DNA from: UBA6898 sp964463135
GTDB taxonomy: Bacteria > Nitrospirota > Thermodesulfovibrionia > Thermodesulfovibrionales > UBA6898
Length of the DNA stretch: 64,000 nt
NCBI GenBank assembly: GCA_964463135.1
Contig: CAYXBA010000004.1
Location: 1 to 64,000, forward strand
Reading direction: 5' to 3'
Each line of letters starts with the position of its first letter. The stretch's first letter is position 1. This document shows, in pieces, positions 54,401-62,564 of the stretch. The notes beneath the pieces were generated by a model. It was not told where the DNA came from. It made no database searches and saw nothing but the letters and a program-made list of their open reading frames with translations. A program made the translations under genes and the position numbers.

Positions 54401-55152
54401 CTATCGGGTACAGCACCTCACTGCTGCCGGGCTCACACGGCAGGGATGAGGCCATAATAATACTCTTCCGTGACCTTTCAGAGATAAAGAAGCTCCAGAC
54501 AGAACTCAGGAAAAAAGAGTATTTCGAAACTATGGGGAAGGTGGTTTCCGGGGTGGCTCATGAGGTCCGGAACCCCCTGTTCGGCATCTCATCCATAGGC
54601 CAGATCCTTGAGCGGGAATGCGAGACCCCTCAGCACCGGGCACTGATCTCGGCCATGCTCAAGGAATGCGACCGGCTGAAGAACCTTATCGAGGAACTCC
54701 TGCTCTATACACGGCCGTCGCGCCTTGATATCCGGGAGATCGACCTGACATTGCTCTTTATTGAACTGGAACATCACACAAAAGGCAGAAGAGACAATAT
54801 CATGATCTCGGTAGAGATACCGCCCGGGCTCACGATAAGCGCTGACAGGGACAAGGTCACCCAGGTGCTGCTGAATGTCCTTGATAATGCCATTGACGCT
54901 GCCCGGACCTCTGTCGCTGTTACCGCAGCGCGTAACGGTGAACGGACAGAGATAAGAATAAAGGACGACGGTCCGGGGATCCCGCAAAAGAACCGGGAAA
55001 AGATATTCGAGCCTTTCTTCACGACAAAAAAAGGCGGCACAGGCCTTGGCCTTTCGATCTGCAAAAAACTGATAGAGGATCATGAAGGGTCAATTGAGAT
55101 CATCTCAAGCGAAGACAGGGGCACGGAAATAGTCCTGCAGCTCAGGGCCTGA
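51439..55152 (+). CDS. membrane sensor histidine kinase with heme-c-type CxxCH site and multiple GAF/PAS domains
   Basis: 1237 residues. Membrane segment 1 (about 2-20), extracytoplasmic region with ACQQCH (C124, C127, H128), a heme c attachment motif, membrane segment 2 (about 155-178), HAMP, GAF 1 (about 240-450) with a cysteine-rich insert at residues 358-405 (CKEVNLCPRENC, RCWLVDGTLC, GCIHC), GAF 2, PAS (about 630-745), GAF 3, PAS (about 910-1020), HisKA with H in SGVAHEVRNPLFG and HATPase_c (NVLDNAIDAA, DDGPGIP, GTGLGLSI). No receiver domain. It probably senses redox state or a gas and phosphorylates an unlinked regulator. GGGAGG lies at 51401-51406, far from ATG 51439, so an earlier non-ATG start (for example ATC 51412) is possible. 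Confidence 0.87.
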   Translation: MVVLLLAGIILSFTILTYLIDRKETSILLSYDRDRSALLANDITRELKELMLVEKKPAIIRQLVTRHTVPGEVHAALFTEDGALYAGETGYRVPADMFSDPKETSVRDGEHLVFFTPLLNEPACQQCHIPEKKLLGVLMVDISTQKMLSVTRDLLKSMIYFTIVMALFSSILLIIILRRKVFKPLIALDAGAEKISAGDYQHRVSLPDNEDEFGRLAATFNRMAESIEASHLMLERAVQQRTTELEVVANLSVEVFRGDRSLAKSIDLFLEAITDKLGFGYASVCIVDKKTGLLSAEFRKGDQGFLYPADISLAGGHPLARAVLEAKPVLVNAAKMGLATSYPHLVVIPILSHQRKKCKEVNLCPRENCPAFDGTDERCWLVDGTLCRSPQSVQGKGKLFGCIHCPAFPIYGVLLAGTADIHMLSDSTLHPLEILSAEISSAWENHLLIDQKKEDIANLIRLHDLSIQKMTALDMPSLMNFIVSSILPFANMQAALLWLKKGDELHIAGAFVSGDTADGDYSALLRTGIIPAVIPLNGSLIGRSIAERRPIETIKPIEITPIGEFIHKNDFKYAVSLPLIFREEVQGCITLFKTTDFFMTDSEKAVIALFANQASAAMHTVHLHDNLRLSEEKYRSLMNEASDGIFLLNAEGNIIEVNNKAVEILRFTKATLLGRPYTSLIQKEHLQRALDCFSETKTNGIGSMSDLLIERGDGSQAFIDVSGSSVDVSGKKVTQAIFRDTTERKKMEMVLKALNEKVYGASSELFFQSLVLNLAENLGIAFAEIGELTDDRRHIRTVAVCGDGNIIENFEYSLAGTPCDNVVGRSFCSYPENVQALFPKDKMLVEMGAEGYMGIPLFDSDGHSIGIIAALDRHPIADSPLNRFIFHMHSVRAASEMKRMQSDKLLKTEKDFSEAIFDSTAGGIMVIDRQGRILKLNSSGALILGRTVEYLVGKDITSLHPEFSKVLSDGSSFGQEVVISTPDNRIVPIGYSTSLLPGSHGRDEAIIILFRDLSEIKKLQTELRKKEYFETMGKVVSGVAHEVRNPLFGISSIGQILERECETPQHRALISAMLKECDRLKNLIEELLLYTRPSRLDIREIDLTLLFIELEHHTKGRRDNIMISVEIPPGLTISADRDKVTQVLLNVLDNAIDAARTSVAVTAARNGERTEIRIKDDGPGIPQKNREKIFEPFFTTKKGGTGLGLSICKKLIEDHEGSIEIISSEDRGTEIVLQLRA

Positions 55153-55217
55153 TCAGCCTGATTCGCTCTTCCGGTTTCGGTGCAGCGATCCTCAGGCCTT
55201 AAAAAGACGGGGCAGGT

Positions 55218-56288
55218 TCAGGCAGAGGTCTTCTGTATGACCTTGGCGGCTATGCTGGAAAGAGGCAGGACCTTGTCCACGCCGCCGAGCTTTATCGCTT
55301 CAAGAGGCATACCAAAGACAATAGATGTGGCCTCGTCCTGGGCAATGGTAAACGCCCCGGCATCCTTCATCTCGAGCATTCCTTTTGCACCGTCATCGCC
55401 CATGCCGGTCATGATCACGCCTACGGCATTTTTCCCCGCATACCGGGCAGCAGAGCGAAAAAGGACATCAACCGAAGGTCTATGTCTGCTCACCAGCGGG
55501 CCGTCCTTCACCTCCACATAATATCTCGCCCCGCTCCGCTTAAGCAGCGTATGACGGTTGCCCGGCGCAATAAGTGCCCTGCCGGTGATGACCGTGTCAT
55601 TGTCCTCTGCCTCTTTGACCGACATGCGGCAGGTCTTGTCGAGCCTCTTGGCAAACGCTGCAGTAAAATTCTCCGGCATATGCTGGACGATCACGATCCC
55701 GGGGCCGTCAAGAGGCATGGCCTCAAGGAATACCCTGAGCGCCTCGGTGCCGCCTGTGGAGGCGCCGACCACAGCCACCTTTTCGGTCGTCTGGATCATC
55801 GATTTCCCGGTCGGTTTCGCTATGACCGCATCTGCGGTCAGTTTCGGCTGAACTTCAAATGTTCTTTCGGGCACGCGGCGGACCTTTGCCATCGCAGCCG
55901 CCTTGACCGCATCGCAGAGCCGCACTTCTGATTCATGAAAGAACTGTTTGGTCCCTATGCGCGGTTTCAGTATTATCTCGACAGCACCCAGCTCAAGCGC
56001 CCGTATGGTCGTTTCAGCGCCTTCCTCTGCCAGGCTGGAGCATATAACAACAGGGATCGGGTGCTGGCTCATGATCTTATGCAGGAACGTAAGGCCGTCC
56101 ATCCTGGGCATCTCGATATCGAGCAGCAGGACATCCGGTGCCTCCTGACGCATCTTTTCAGCAGCAATATAGGGATCAGCTGCCGAACCGATCACCTCTA
56201 TCTCCCGATGAGAAGCGAGAATCTCGGTCAGTGTCTGCCTGACCACCGAAGAATCATCGACAATGAGAACCTTGATCTTCCCGGTCAT
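55218..56288 (-). CDS. cheB: chemotaxis methylesterase/deamidase CheB
   Basis: 356 residues. Receiver domain (DVLLLDIEMPRMDGLTFL, Asp phosphoacceptor) and a C-terminal methylesterase with the Ser-His-Asp triad: S in GASTGGTEAL, H in QHMPENFTAAFA, D in MTGMGDDGAKGM. It removes methyl groups from receptor glutamates and is activated by phosphorylation from CheA, which is outside the window. ATG overlaps cheD stop by 4 bases (ATGA). Confidence 0.95.
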   Translation of the reverse strand: MTGKIKVLIVDDSSVVRQTLTEILASHREIEVIGSAADPYIAAEKMRQEAPDVLLLDIEMPRMDGLTFLHKIMSQHPIPVVICSSLAEEGAETTIRALELGAVEIILKPRIGTKQFFHESEVRLCDAVKAAAMAKVRRVPERTFEVQPKLTADAVIAKPTGKSMIQTTEKVAVVGASTGGTEALRVFLEAMPLDGPGIVIVQHMPENFTAAFAKRLDKTCRMSVKEAEDNDTVITGRALIAPGNRHTLLKRSGARYYVEVKDGPLVSRHRPSVDVLFRSAARYAGKNAVGVIMTGMGDDGAKGMLEMKDAGAFTIAQDEATSIVFGMPLEAIKLGGVDKVLPLSSIAAKVIQKTSA

Positions 56289-56797
56289 GGCTTATACAGA
56301 TATGTGGTTTTTTTCAGACGTTTCAGATAAACATCTCCCTTGTCAGAAATAAAGATCAGCTTGCGGCCGAAGTTGTCGCCGACATCAGCCGCAGCAATGC
56401 CCAGTCTCTCCTTGCCGAGGATCTCAAGGGTAACTTTTATATTCTGACTTCCTATGGTATTGCTGCTCTTGGACATAAGCGTATCAGCACCTCCGAAGAC
56501 CTTAACTTCTATGTCCCTGTTCTCGGCGCCGGCCTCCCTGAATTGGCTGAGCATATGCAGAATTGCGCAGTCCATGAACTTGAAAGCATCCACACAGAGT
56601 TCTTTGCACTGTTTGATGGCCTTGCATCTCGGCATGGTGCCGTGGCAGATAGCACTCATGCCCAGCCTTCGGCTGAACAGCGTCACTGAAACACACGAAC
56701 CCAGGACCGTTATCACCTTCATAGGCTCCCTGCAGATCACGAGTTCCCCCGGATGCAGATAAACGGTCTGAAGGCCGTCGCTGTCCGGCGGATTCAT
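56285..56797 (-). CDS. cheD: chemoreceptor glutamine deamidase CheD
   Basis: 170 residues. The catalytic Cys-His-Thr arrangement is visible in GSCVSVTLF (Cys) and CHGTMPRC (His, Thr). It deamidates glutamines of methyl-accepting proteins and can bind CheC-type phosphatases. It overlaps both neighbours by 4 bases, in an operon order cheR-cheD-cheB. Confidence 0.93.
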   Translation of the reverse strand: MNPPDSDGLQTVYLHPGELVICREPMKVITVLGSCVSVTLFSRRLGMSAICHGTMPRCKAIKQCKELCVDAFKFMDCAILHMLSQFREAGAENRDIEVKVFGGADTLMSKSSNTIGSQNIKVTLEILGKERLGIAAADVGDNFGRKLIFISDKGDVYLKRLKKTTYLYKP

Positions 56798-57681
56798 AAG
56801 GGTTTCTTGTACGTCATATGCCCCACAGACAGAAGGGGAATATTCAGTCCGCTCAGGGTCTCGGAATGGCCCATGAACAGATATCCTCCCGGAATGAGAT
56901 GATCATACAGACGGTGAAGCAGTTTCTCCTGGGTCGGCCGGTCAAAATAGATAATGACATTCCTGCAGAAGATGAGGTCCATGGGTTCACGCATGCCGAA
57001 ATCCTCGGCCATAAAGTTCAGCCTGCGGAACCGGACATATGACCTCACTTCAGGAGCGACCCGCACCAGATTCTTCTCCCGGTCCTTGCTCCTCAGGAGA
57101 TATTTCTTTTTGATCATAGCAGGGACCGTCTCGACACGTTCCATCTTATAAATGGCCTTCTGCGCCTTTTCGAGCACCTGTGTCGAAATATCAGTACCCA
57201 GCACCTGGAATTCGAAGGTCGGATGTGTTTCCCTGAAACTGCTCAGGACCATCGCAATGGTGTACGGCTCCTCTCCGGTAGAACAGCCTGCAGACCAGAT
57301 GTTCAGATTTCTCCTGATGCCCGCACCATACAGCTCCATCAGTTCAGGCACAGCGGTTGAGGTCAGAAAATCAAAGTGCCGCGGTTCCCGGAAAAAATCC
57401 GTTTTGTTCGTTGTCACGACATCGATCATGTTTATCAGCTCATTCTCGATGCCTTCTTTGCTGAAAAGATATTCACAATATCCGGAGAACGAGTCGAGGC
57501 CGAGGTGCCTGAGTCTTTTCCTCAGCCTCGCTTCGAGCATGACCTTCTTGGCCGGTGTCATCTTGATGCCGCATTCGTCGTAAATGACCCGTCTCAGCCG
57601 CTCATAATCAGCATTTGATAATATCGCGGACATCACGTTCCGGGCTCTCCCTTCTCTTCTTTCACCGGCAGCAGAACTCAT
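56794..57681 (-). CDS. cheR: chemotaxis methyltransferase CheR
   Basis: 295 residues, or 279 from an internal ATG at 57633. N-terminal helical CheR domain with a stretch YDECGIKMTPAKKVMLEARLRKRL and the SAM-dependent methyltransferase domain with NIWSAGCSTGEEPYTIAMVL and DLIFCRNVIIYF. It methylates receptor glutamates. Its start overlaps the stop of the upstream receptor gene by 4 bases. Confidence 0.95.
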   Translation of the reverse strand: MSSAAGERREGRARNVMSAILSNADYERLRRVIYDECGIKMTPAKKVMLEARLRKRLRHLGLDSFSGYCEYLFSKEGIENELINMIDVVTTNKTDFFREPRHFDFLTSTAVPELMELYGAGIRRNLNIWSAGCSTGEEPYTIAMVLSSFRETHPTFEFQVLGTDISTQVLEKAQKAIYKMERVETVPAMIKKKYLLRSKDREKNLVRVAPEVRSYVRFRRLNFMAEDFGMREPMDLIFCRNVIIYFDRPTQEKLLHRLYDHLIPGGYLFMGHSETLSGLNIPLLSVGHMTYKKPL

Positions 57682-59204
57682 TTTTCAGGATCTGCATCGT
57701 CATCGTCCCTGCCGCTGCTGTCCATGTCAGACCCGGCAATTGCCTTATGCTGCTTGCCATCATCCTGAAGGTACGCCGCCTTTGTCTTCTGGTTCGGCAT
57801 CACCTGCTCTATCCTTACCGACCTGCGGCGGGATTCGCCGTTGTCTATCTTGAAGAACTCCACAGCGCTCTGGAGGTGCTCTGCCTGCGCTGACAGCTCC
57901 TCTGCGGTCGAGGACATCTCCTCTGCTGCCCCGGCATTCTGCTGTACGACCTGGTCGAGCTGCTGGATCGCCTTGTTTATCTGGCCTGCGCCGCTGTTCT
58001 GCTCAGCGCTTGCGCCGTTGATCTCCTGCACCAGTTCTGCGGTCTTCTGTATGTCAGGTACCAGCTTTTCGAGCATCTCGCCTGCACGCTCTGCAACCTG
58101 CACGCTTGAGACGGACAGAAGGCCTATCTCGCCCGCTGCAACCTGGCTTCGCTCTGCAAGTTTTCTGACCTCAGAGGCAACCACGGCAAAACCTTTACCA
58201 TGCTCTCCGGCACGTGCTGCCTCGATCGCCGCGTTCAGGGCCAGCAGATTGGTCTGGCGCGCGATCTCCTCTATGATCTTTGTCTTGCCCGAAATATCTT
58301 TCATCGCAGCTATCGTCCTGAAGACCACGTCAGCGCCCTGCTTCGCATCCTGCGCAGCTCTTAACGCGATCTTTTCGGTCTGCTGCGCATTGTCCGCGTT
58401 CTGTCTGATATTTGAGATCATCTCCTCCATTGACGAGGAAACCTCCTGGACGGAACTCGCCTGCACTGATGAGCCCTGGGAGAGCACAGCAGAACCGGAA
58501 CTGATATGCTGGCTCCCTCCGGCAACATTGTCGGCAGCTACTTTGACGTCTGCAACAACCTCCCGGATCTTTTCCACCATCACCCCCATGGCTGCCATGA
58601 GTCTGCCCACCTCGTCCTTACCGCTGACCGTGATATCAACATCAAGGTCTCCCTGAGAGAGTCTCCCGGTAATATCAACACACTTCTGCAGCGGCCGTGT
58701 AATACCCCTTACCAGCAAAATGACCCCGATCGAAAAAATCAGTATCGCCGCTATAGTACCGGCAATGACAATGAGCAGATTCGTTCGAAGTGCCTTAGTG
58801 ACCGATTCCTTTGTATAACCGATCTTCAAATATCCGACCACAGAATCGCTGCCGTCCTTGATCTCTCTCTGGAACACGATCAGCGCAGCCGTGTTGTCCG
58901 GCTCTTTCTGTTTGGTGAGAAGCTCCTTCTTGTCATTATAGAAGACTGCAAACTTCACTTCAGGATCATGCATGATGTTTTCCACAAGCCCGTCAAGTGA
59001 GAGATAATCGAAATTGGTCAGGTACACCCTGCTGACCTGATAGGTCAGTTCTGTAATTGCTTCACCTTTCGAGTTTAGGGCTGAACGGATCGCCTGCGCG
59101 CCGTTGATTGCGATAAAGATCCCCAGCCCGCCGATGCAGACCAGAACAAGACTTATGGTAGTCACCAGAAACTTGGAACTAATCGAAGTTAGACGCTCAA
59201 ACAT
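57678..59204 (-). CDS. methyl-accepting chemotaxis protein with single periplasmic sensor domain
   Basis: 508 residues. Two membrane segments (about 12-32 and 145-168) flank a periplasmic domain of about 110 residues with FAVFYNDKKELLTKQKEP, a single-Cache-like pattern. Then HAMP, and an MCP signalling domain with the hairpin tip region IEEIARQTNLLALNAAIEAA and the methylation-helix sequences. The C-terminal tail (after FFKIDNGESRRRSVRI) is acidic and has no CheR pentapeptide. From the hairpin tip onward it is nearly the same as the receptor at 60750 in DNA and protein. Confidence 0.93.
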   Translation of the reverse strand: MFERLTSISSKFLVTTISLVLVCIGGLGIFIAINGAQAIRSALNSKGEAITELTYQVSRVYLTNFDYLSLDGLVENIMHDPEVKFAVFYNDKKELLTKQKEPDNTAALIVFQREIKDGSDSVVGYLKIGYTKESVTKALRTNLLIVIAGTIAAILIFSIGVILLVRGITRPLQKCVDITGRLSQGDLDVDITVSGKDEVGRLMAAMGVMVEKIREVVADVKVAADNVAGGSQHISSGSAVLSQGSSVQASSVQEVSSSMEEMISNIRQNADNAQQTEKIALRAAQDAKQGADVVFRTIAAMKDISGKTKIIEEIARQTNLLALNAAIEAARAGEHGKGFAVVASEVRKLAERSQVAAGEIGLLSVSSVQVAERAGEMLEKLVPDIQKTAELVQEINGASAEQNSGAGQINKAIQQLDQVVQQNAGAAEEMSSTAEELSAQAEHLQSAVEFFKIDNGESRRRSVRIEQVMPNQKTKAAYLQDDGKQHKAIAGSDMDSSGRDDDDADPEK

Positions 59205-59238
59205 GTCATCTCCTCAAAAAACTCCCATAGGGAAAGAC

Positions 59239-59271
59239 TGTCCGGCCGGCAAGCATGCAGCCGGCCGGACA
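59239..59271 (-). terminator. hairpin between the binding-protein gene and the receptor gene
   Basis: A 12-bp stem, 59239-59250 with 59260-59271 (TGTCCGGCCGGC and GCCGGCCGGACA). A weak T-run follows in the minus direction. A second short hairpin GACCCC/GGGGTC lies at 59281-59304. It could attenuate transcription of the receptor gene downstream. Confidence 0.45.
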
Positions 59272-59317
59272 ACCACAGCTGACCCCGGACAGAAGTAAGG
59301 GGTCTCCATCCACGCAG

Positions 59318-60175
59318 CTAAAATTTGAAGTTGAAATTCTTGTTAACACCCGCTTTCTTTAACAGTGAGAGGGTCGAAGAAAAATCCTTCTCCGTTGTTG
59401 TGATATATTCACTGATCTGCAGAGATTTCTTCACTGCATTCGCCTCTGCAGACGAATCAGCTTTTATGCTGAGGAGAGCAGCTGACAGTTTCTGGGCCGT
59501 CTCCTTACTGAACTTGTTCGATACAATGAGGGTATTGTCAGGATTCTCTCCCTTGTCGCCGCCGACACTTTCAAGGTCGGGGTACTTGGACATCTCTTTT
59601 GCCCAGACGCGATTTTTCACGACCGCGATATCCGCCTGTCCCCTGTTCAGTGCATCGATTGCTGCCCCGTGCGATGCTGCCAGCATTATCTCCTTTGCCT
59701 TGGACGCGCCGAGAGAGTGGTAATAAAATTCTCCGGCAGAGGCAAGGGCAGTAAAGATCACCTTTTTGCCGGCGAAATAGTCAGGTGATCCGGTAAACTT
59801 CGGACCTCCCTTCTTCGTAATGACCACGGCTGAGTACGTGCTGATCCCATCCTGACCCACCGGTCTTACCAGGGGAGCTGCCACGCCCTTGATGATCATG
59901 GTGCCCGCAACTCCTGAACCGCTGAACATTGCATCAGCCTGCCCTTTTGAGAACATCTCGGCCGCTGCCTGATAATTTGCTGCAGTGATAAATGAAGCAG
60001 GAATGCCTTTTTTGGCAAGATAATCGAGCAGCGGCTGATACTTGCGCGCATCACCCGCCTGGGCCTGCATGATCGCGATCTTCATATCCGCTGCCTGCCC
60101 TGTGCCGGCAAACAACAGACCGGCCATGAATACCAAAACCAATGCCGACGCCAATACCTTCGTTTTCATCTTCAC
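59318..60175 (-). CDS. PhnD/TctC-like periplasmic substrate-binding protein
   Basis: 285 residues with a signal peptide (ending GTGQA). Mature part in the phosphate/phosphonate-binding (PhnD-like) fold: YQPLLDYLAKKGIPASF, SGSGVAGTMI, FAGKKVIFTALASAGEFYYHSLG, RGQADIAVVKNRVW. No transporter ATPase or permease is near; both neighbours are chemotaxis genes on the same strand. This suggests a ligand carrier for a receptor rather than a transporter component (inference). The ligand is unknown. Confidence 0.82.
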   Translation of the reverse strand: MKMKTKVLASALVLVFMAGLLFAGTGQAADMKIAIMQAQAGDARKYQPLLDYLAKKGIPASFITAANYQAAAEMFSKGQADAMFSGSGVAGTMIIKGVAAPLVRPVGQDGISTYSAVVITKKGGPKFTGSPDYFAGKKVIFTALASAGEFYYHSLGASKAKEIMLAASHGAAIDALNRGQADIAVVKNRVWAKEMSKYPDLESVGGDKGENPDNTLIVSNKFSKETAQKLSAALLSIKADSSAEANAVKKSLQISEYITTTEKDFSSTLSLLKKAGVNKNFNFKF

Positions 60176-60201
60176 TCTCTCCTTGATAGTTAAAGGTTAA
60201 T

Positions 60202-60215
60202 GCCCCCTGTGGGGC
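60202..60215 (-). terminator. hairpin between cheW and the binding-protein gene
   Basis: GCCCC (60202-60206) pairs with GGGGC (60211-60215), extended by GTTA/TAAC outside. It has no clear T-run. Confidence 0.35.
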
Positions 60216-60230
60216 TTGTAACTATTTCCG

Positions 60231-60737
60231 TTACCCTGCAGCCTTGGGATCGATCGTTCCCGCGTCCTGGACCAGGGAGATCTCATCAGCAGAGAATATC
60301 TTGTCAATGTCCAGTATGATAACAAACTGTTCATCCCGCTTGCCCATGCCCCTGATAAACTCGGTCCGCAGTCTGGTCCCGATCCGCGGCGCCGGTTCTA
60401 TCTGCTCAGCCCCGAGCTCTATCACCTCCTGGACCGAGTCGGCCAGTGCCCCCAGCACGGTCGTATCGCCGTCAAGGGTTATCTCGACAATGATGATGCA
60501 GGTGTTCACCGTGCGTTCGGTCATGGACATGCCGAACTTGAGCCGCATGTCCACGACCGGCACCACATTGCCCCGCAAGTTTATGACACCCCGCATAAAC
60601 TCGGGCGTGCGCGGCACCTTGGTAATATTCGTATAATCGAGCACTTCCCTGACCTTTGATATATCAAGGGCAAATATCTCTTCATCAAGTCTGAACGTCA
60701 GATACTGCGTTGTCTCTGTTATTCCGGTTGCGCTCAT
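60231..60737 (-). CDS. cheW: chemotaxis coupling protein CheW
   Basis: 168 residues, two SH3-like lobes: QYLTFRLDEEIFALDISKVREVL at the N-terminus, PEFMRGVINLRGNVVPVVDMRLKFG in the middle (the CheW signature) and DSVQEVIELGAEQIEP near residue 115. It bridges receptors to CheA. It lies 12 bases after the receptor gene at 60750. Confidence 0.95.
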   Translation of the reverse strand: MSATGITETTQYLTFRLDEEIFALDISKVREVLDYTNITKVPRTPEFMRGVINLRGNVVPVVDMRLKFGMSMTERTVNTCIIIVEITLDGDTTVLGALADSVQEVIELGAEQIEPAPRIGTRLRTEFIRGMGKRDEQFVIILDIDKIFSADEISLVQDAGTIDPKAAG

Positions 60738-60749
60738 ATCATGCCTCCT

Positions 60750-62459
60750 CTAGAACCGCTCGAACTCGGAATCGTCTTCGTCCTTGGTGCCGCTGCCCAT
60801 ATCAAGGGCAACACCCAGCGGCTTTGCCGGCTTGTCAGAGGCGGCAATGGACTTATGCGCTCTTGCATTCTGCTGAAGGTGGGCCACCTTTGTCTTCTGC
60901 TTCGGCATCACCTGCTCTATCCTGACCGATCTGCGGCGGGATTCACCGTTGTCTATCTTGAAGAACTCCACAGAGCTCTGGAGGTGCTCTGCCTGCGCTG
61001 ACAGCTCCTCCGCGGTCGAGGACATCTCCTCTGCTGCCCCGGCATTCTGCTGTACAACCTGGTCGAGCTGCTGTATCGCCTTGTTTATCTGGCCTGCGCC
61101 GCTGTTCTGCTCAGCGCTCGCGCCGTTGATCTCCTGCACCAGCTCTGCGGTCTTCTGTATGTCAGGTACCAACTTTTCGAGCATCTCGCCTGCGCGCTCT
61201 GCCACCTGCACACTTGAGGCAGAAAGTTTGCTGATCTCCCCTGCTGCTGCCTGGCTCCGTTCTGCGAGTTTTCTGACCTCTGAGGCGACCACGGCAAACC
61301 CTTTGCCGTGCTCTCCTGCACGGGCTGCCTCTATCGCGGCATTCAGCGCCAGAAGGTTCGTCTGGCGTGCGATCTCCTCGATGATCGATATCTTGCCTGC
61401 GATGTCCTTCATGGCGGTCACGGTCTCGTGCACAGCCTTGCCGCTCTCGCGTGCGTCGCTTGCTGACTTGAGCGCTATCTTGTCTGTCTGCTGGGCATTG
61501 TCTGCGTTCTGCCTGATGTTCGAGACCATCTCTTCCATCGAAGAGGAGACCTCCTCGACCGAGCTTGCCTGCTCTGAGGCACCCTGCGACATCTGCTCAG
61601 AGCTCGCACTCAGCTCAGAACTGCCGGAGGCAACATTGTCAGCAGCTGACTTCACATCAGCAATGGTATCTTTTAATTTCTCGATCATGTTCTTAATTGC
61701 AGCAAGAAGCTGCCCGGTCTCATCCGTGCTCTTCTGCTCCACAGCGATCGTGAGGTCTCCAGCTGCAATTTTATTTGCCACTGAAACAGCTTCGTTCAGG
61801 GGTGTTGTGATGCTCTTTGTTATCAGTATGCTGATGATAATGCCTATGAGTATCGCGATACTGGCTATAACAAAGTTGACCGTGATCGTCTGTTTCTTCA
61901 AAGAGGCCAGCATCTCCTCATCTTCATGCATGCGTTTCCAGCCATCAGTAGCAAAATCCTTTGCATTCTTTTCAGCATTGTGGATCTCATCCTTGACATC
62001 TGTCATGGCCTTATTCGCATCCTCGGTCGTCTTGACCTGACCGGCAAGGATCATGCTATAAGTCTTTTTGAACCCTTTTTCGTATACGTCAATATCGTCG
62101 CCCATCTTCTTCAGCAGGTCCTTGTCATCTTTTGAGGTGGCAACCTTATCAAGACTGGCCAGGCGTTCCTGTATGGATTTAACCTCATCAGCCCATTCCT
62201 TGTAGTAGCTCTCGACCTTTTCACGGTTCTCGAGATTGATAAATACGTCCTTTTCGAACCTTCGTGCCCCAAGCACATTTGCCCTGAGCCTGCCGGAATG
62301 TTCGGCAACGCCTCCTTCAAACTGCAGCATATGTTCAGAAGTGTAATGCATCTTGTTAACACCAAAATAGGCAGTGGCTGAAATGACAAGAAGAAGCAGC
62401 AGGACCACCCCAAACCCAAGCCCAAGCCTTTTACCGATCTTTAAATTTTTCAGACTCAT
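60750..62459 (-). CDS. methyl-accepting chemotaxis protein with 4-helix-bundle sensor domain
   Basis: 569 residues. N-terminal membrane segment (GLGFGVVLLLLLVISATAYFG), periplasmic four-helix bundle of about 155 residues (FEKDVFINLENREKVESYYKEWADEV), second membrane segment (about 195-215), HAMP, MCP signalling domain with the same hairpin tip as the other receptors, and an acidic linker ending EFERF. The last five residues look like a CheR-docking pentapeptide (aromatic-x-x-F). Strong similarity to the receptor at 57678 over the signalling domain. Confidence 0.93.
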   Translation of the reverse strand: MSLKNLKIGKRLGLGFGVVLLLLLVISATAYFGVNKMHYTSEHMLQFEGGVAEHSGRLRANVLGARRFEKDVFINLENREKVESYYKEWADEVKSIQERLASLDKVATSKDDKDLLKKMGDDIDVYEKGFKKTYSMILAGQVKTTEDANKAMTDVKDEIHNAEKNAKDFATDGWKRMHEDEEMLASLKKQTITVNFVIASIAILIGIIISILITKSITTPLNEAVSVANKIAAGDLTIAVEQKSTDETGQLLAAIKNMIEKLKDTIADVKSAADNVASGSSELSASSEQMSQGASEQASSVEEVSSSMEEMVSNIRQNADNAQQTDKIALKSASDARESGKAVHETVTAMKDIAGKISIIEEIARQTNLLALNAAIEAARAGEHGKGFAVVASEVRKLAERSQAAAGEISKLSASSVQVAERAGEMLEKLVPDIQKTAELVQEINGASAEQNSGAGQINKAIQQLDQVVQQNAGAAEEMSSTAEELSAQAEHLQSSVEFFKIDNGESRRRSVRIEQVMPKQKTKVAHLQQNARAHKSIAASDKPAKPLGVALDMGSGTKDEDDSEFERF

Positions 62460-62564
62460 AATTGTTCTCCTTTTATTAAATATTAGACGTTCTCAACCAG
62501 ATTACCCACCATTCCCCGTAACGGAATACTGATATGATTATCCCCCTCCTTCTTTTCTTTGTCG

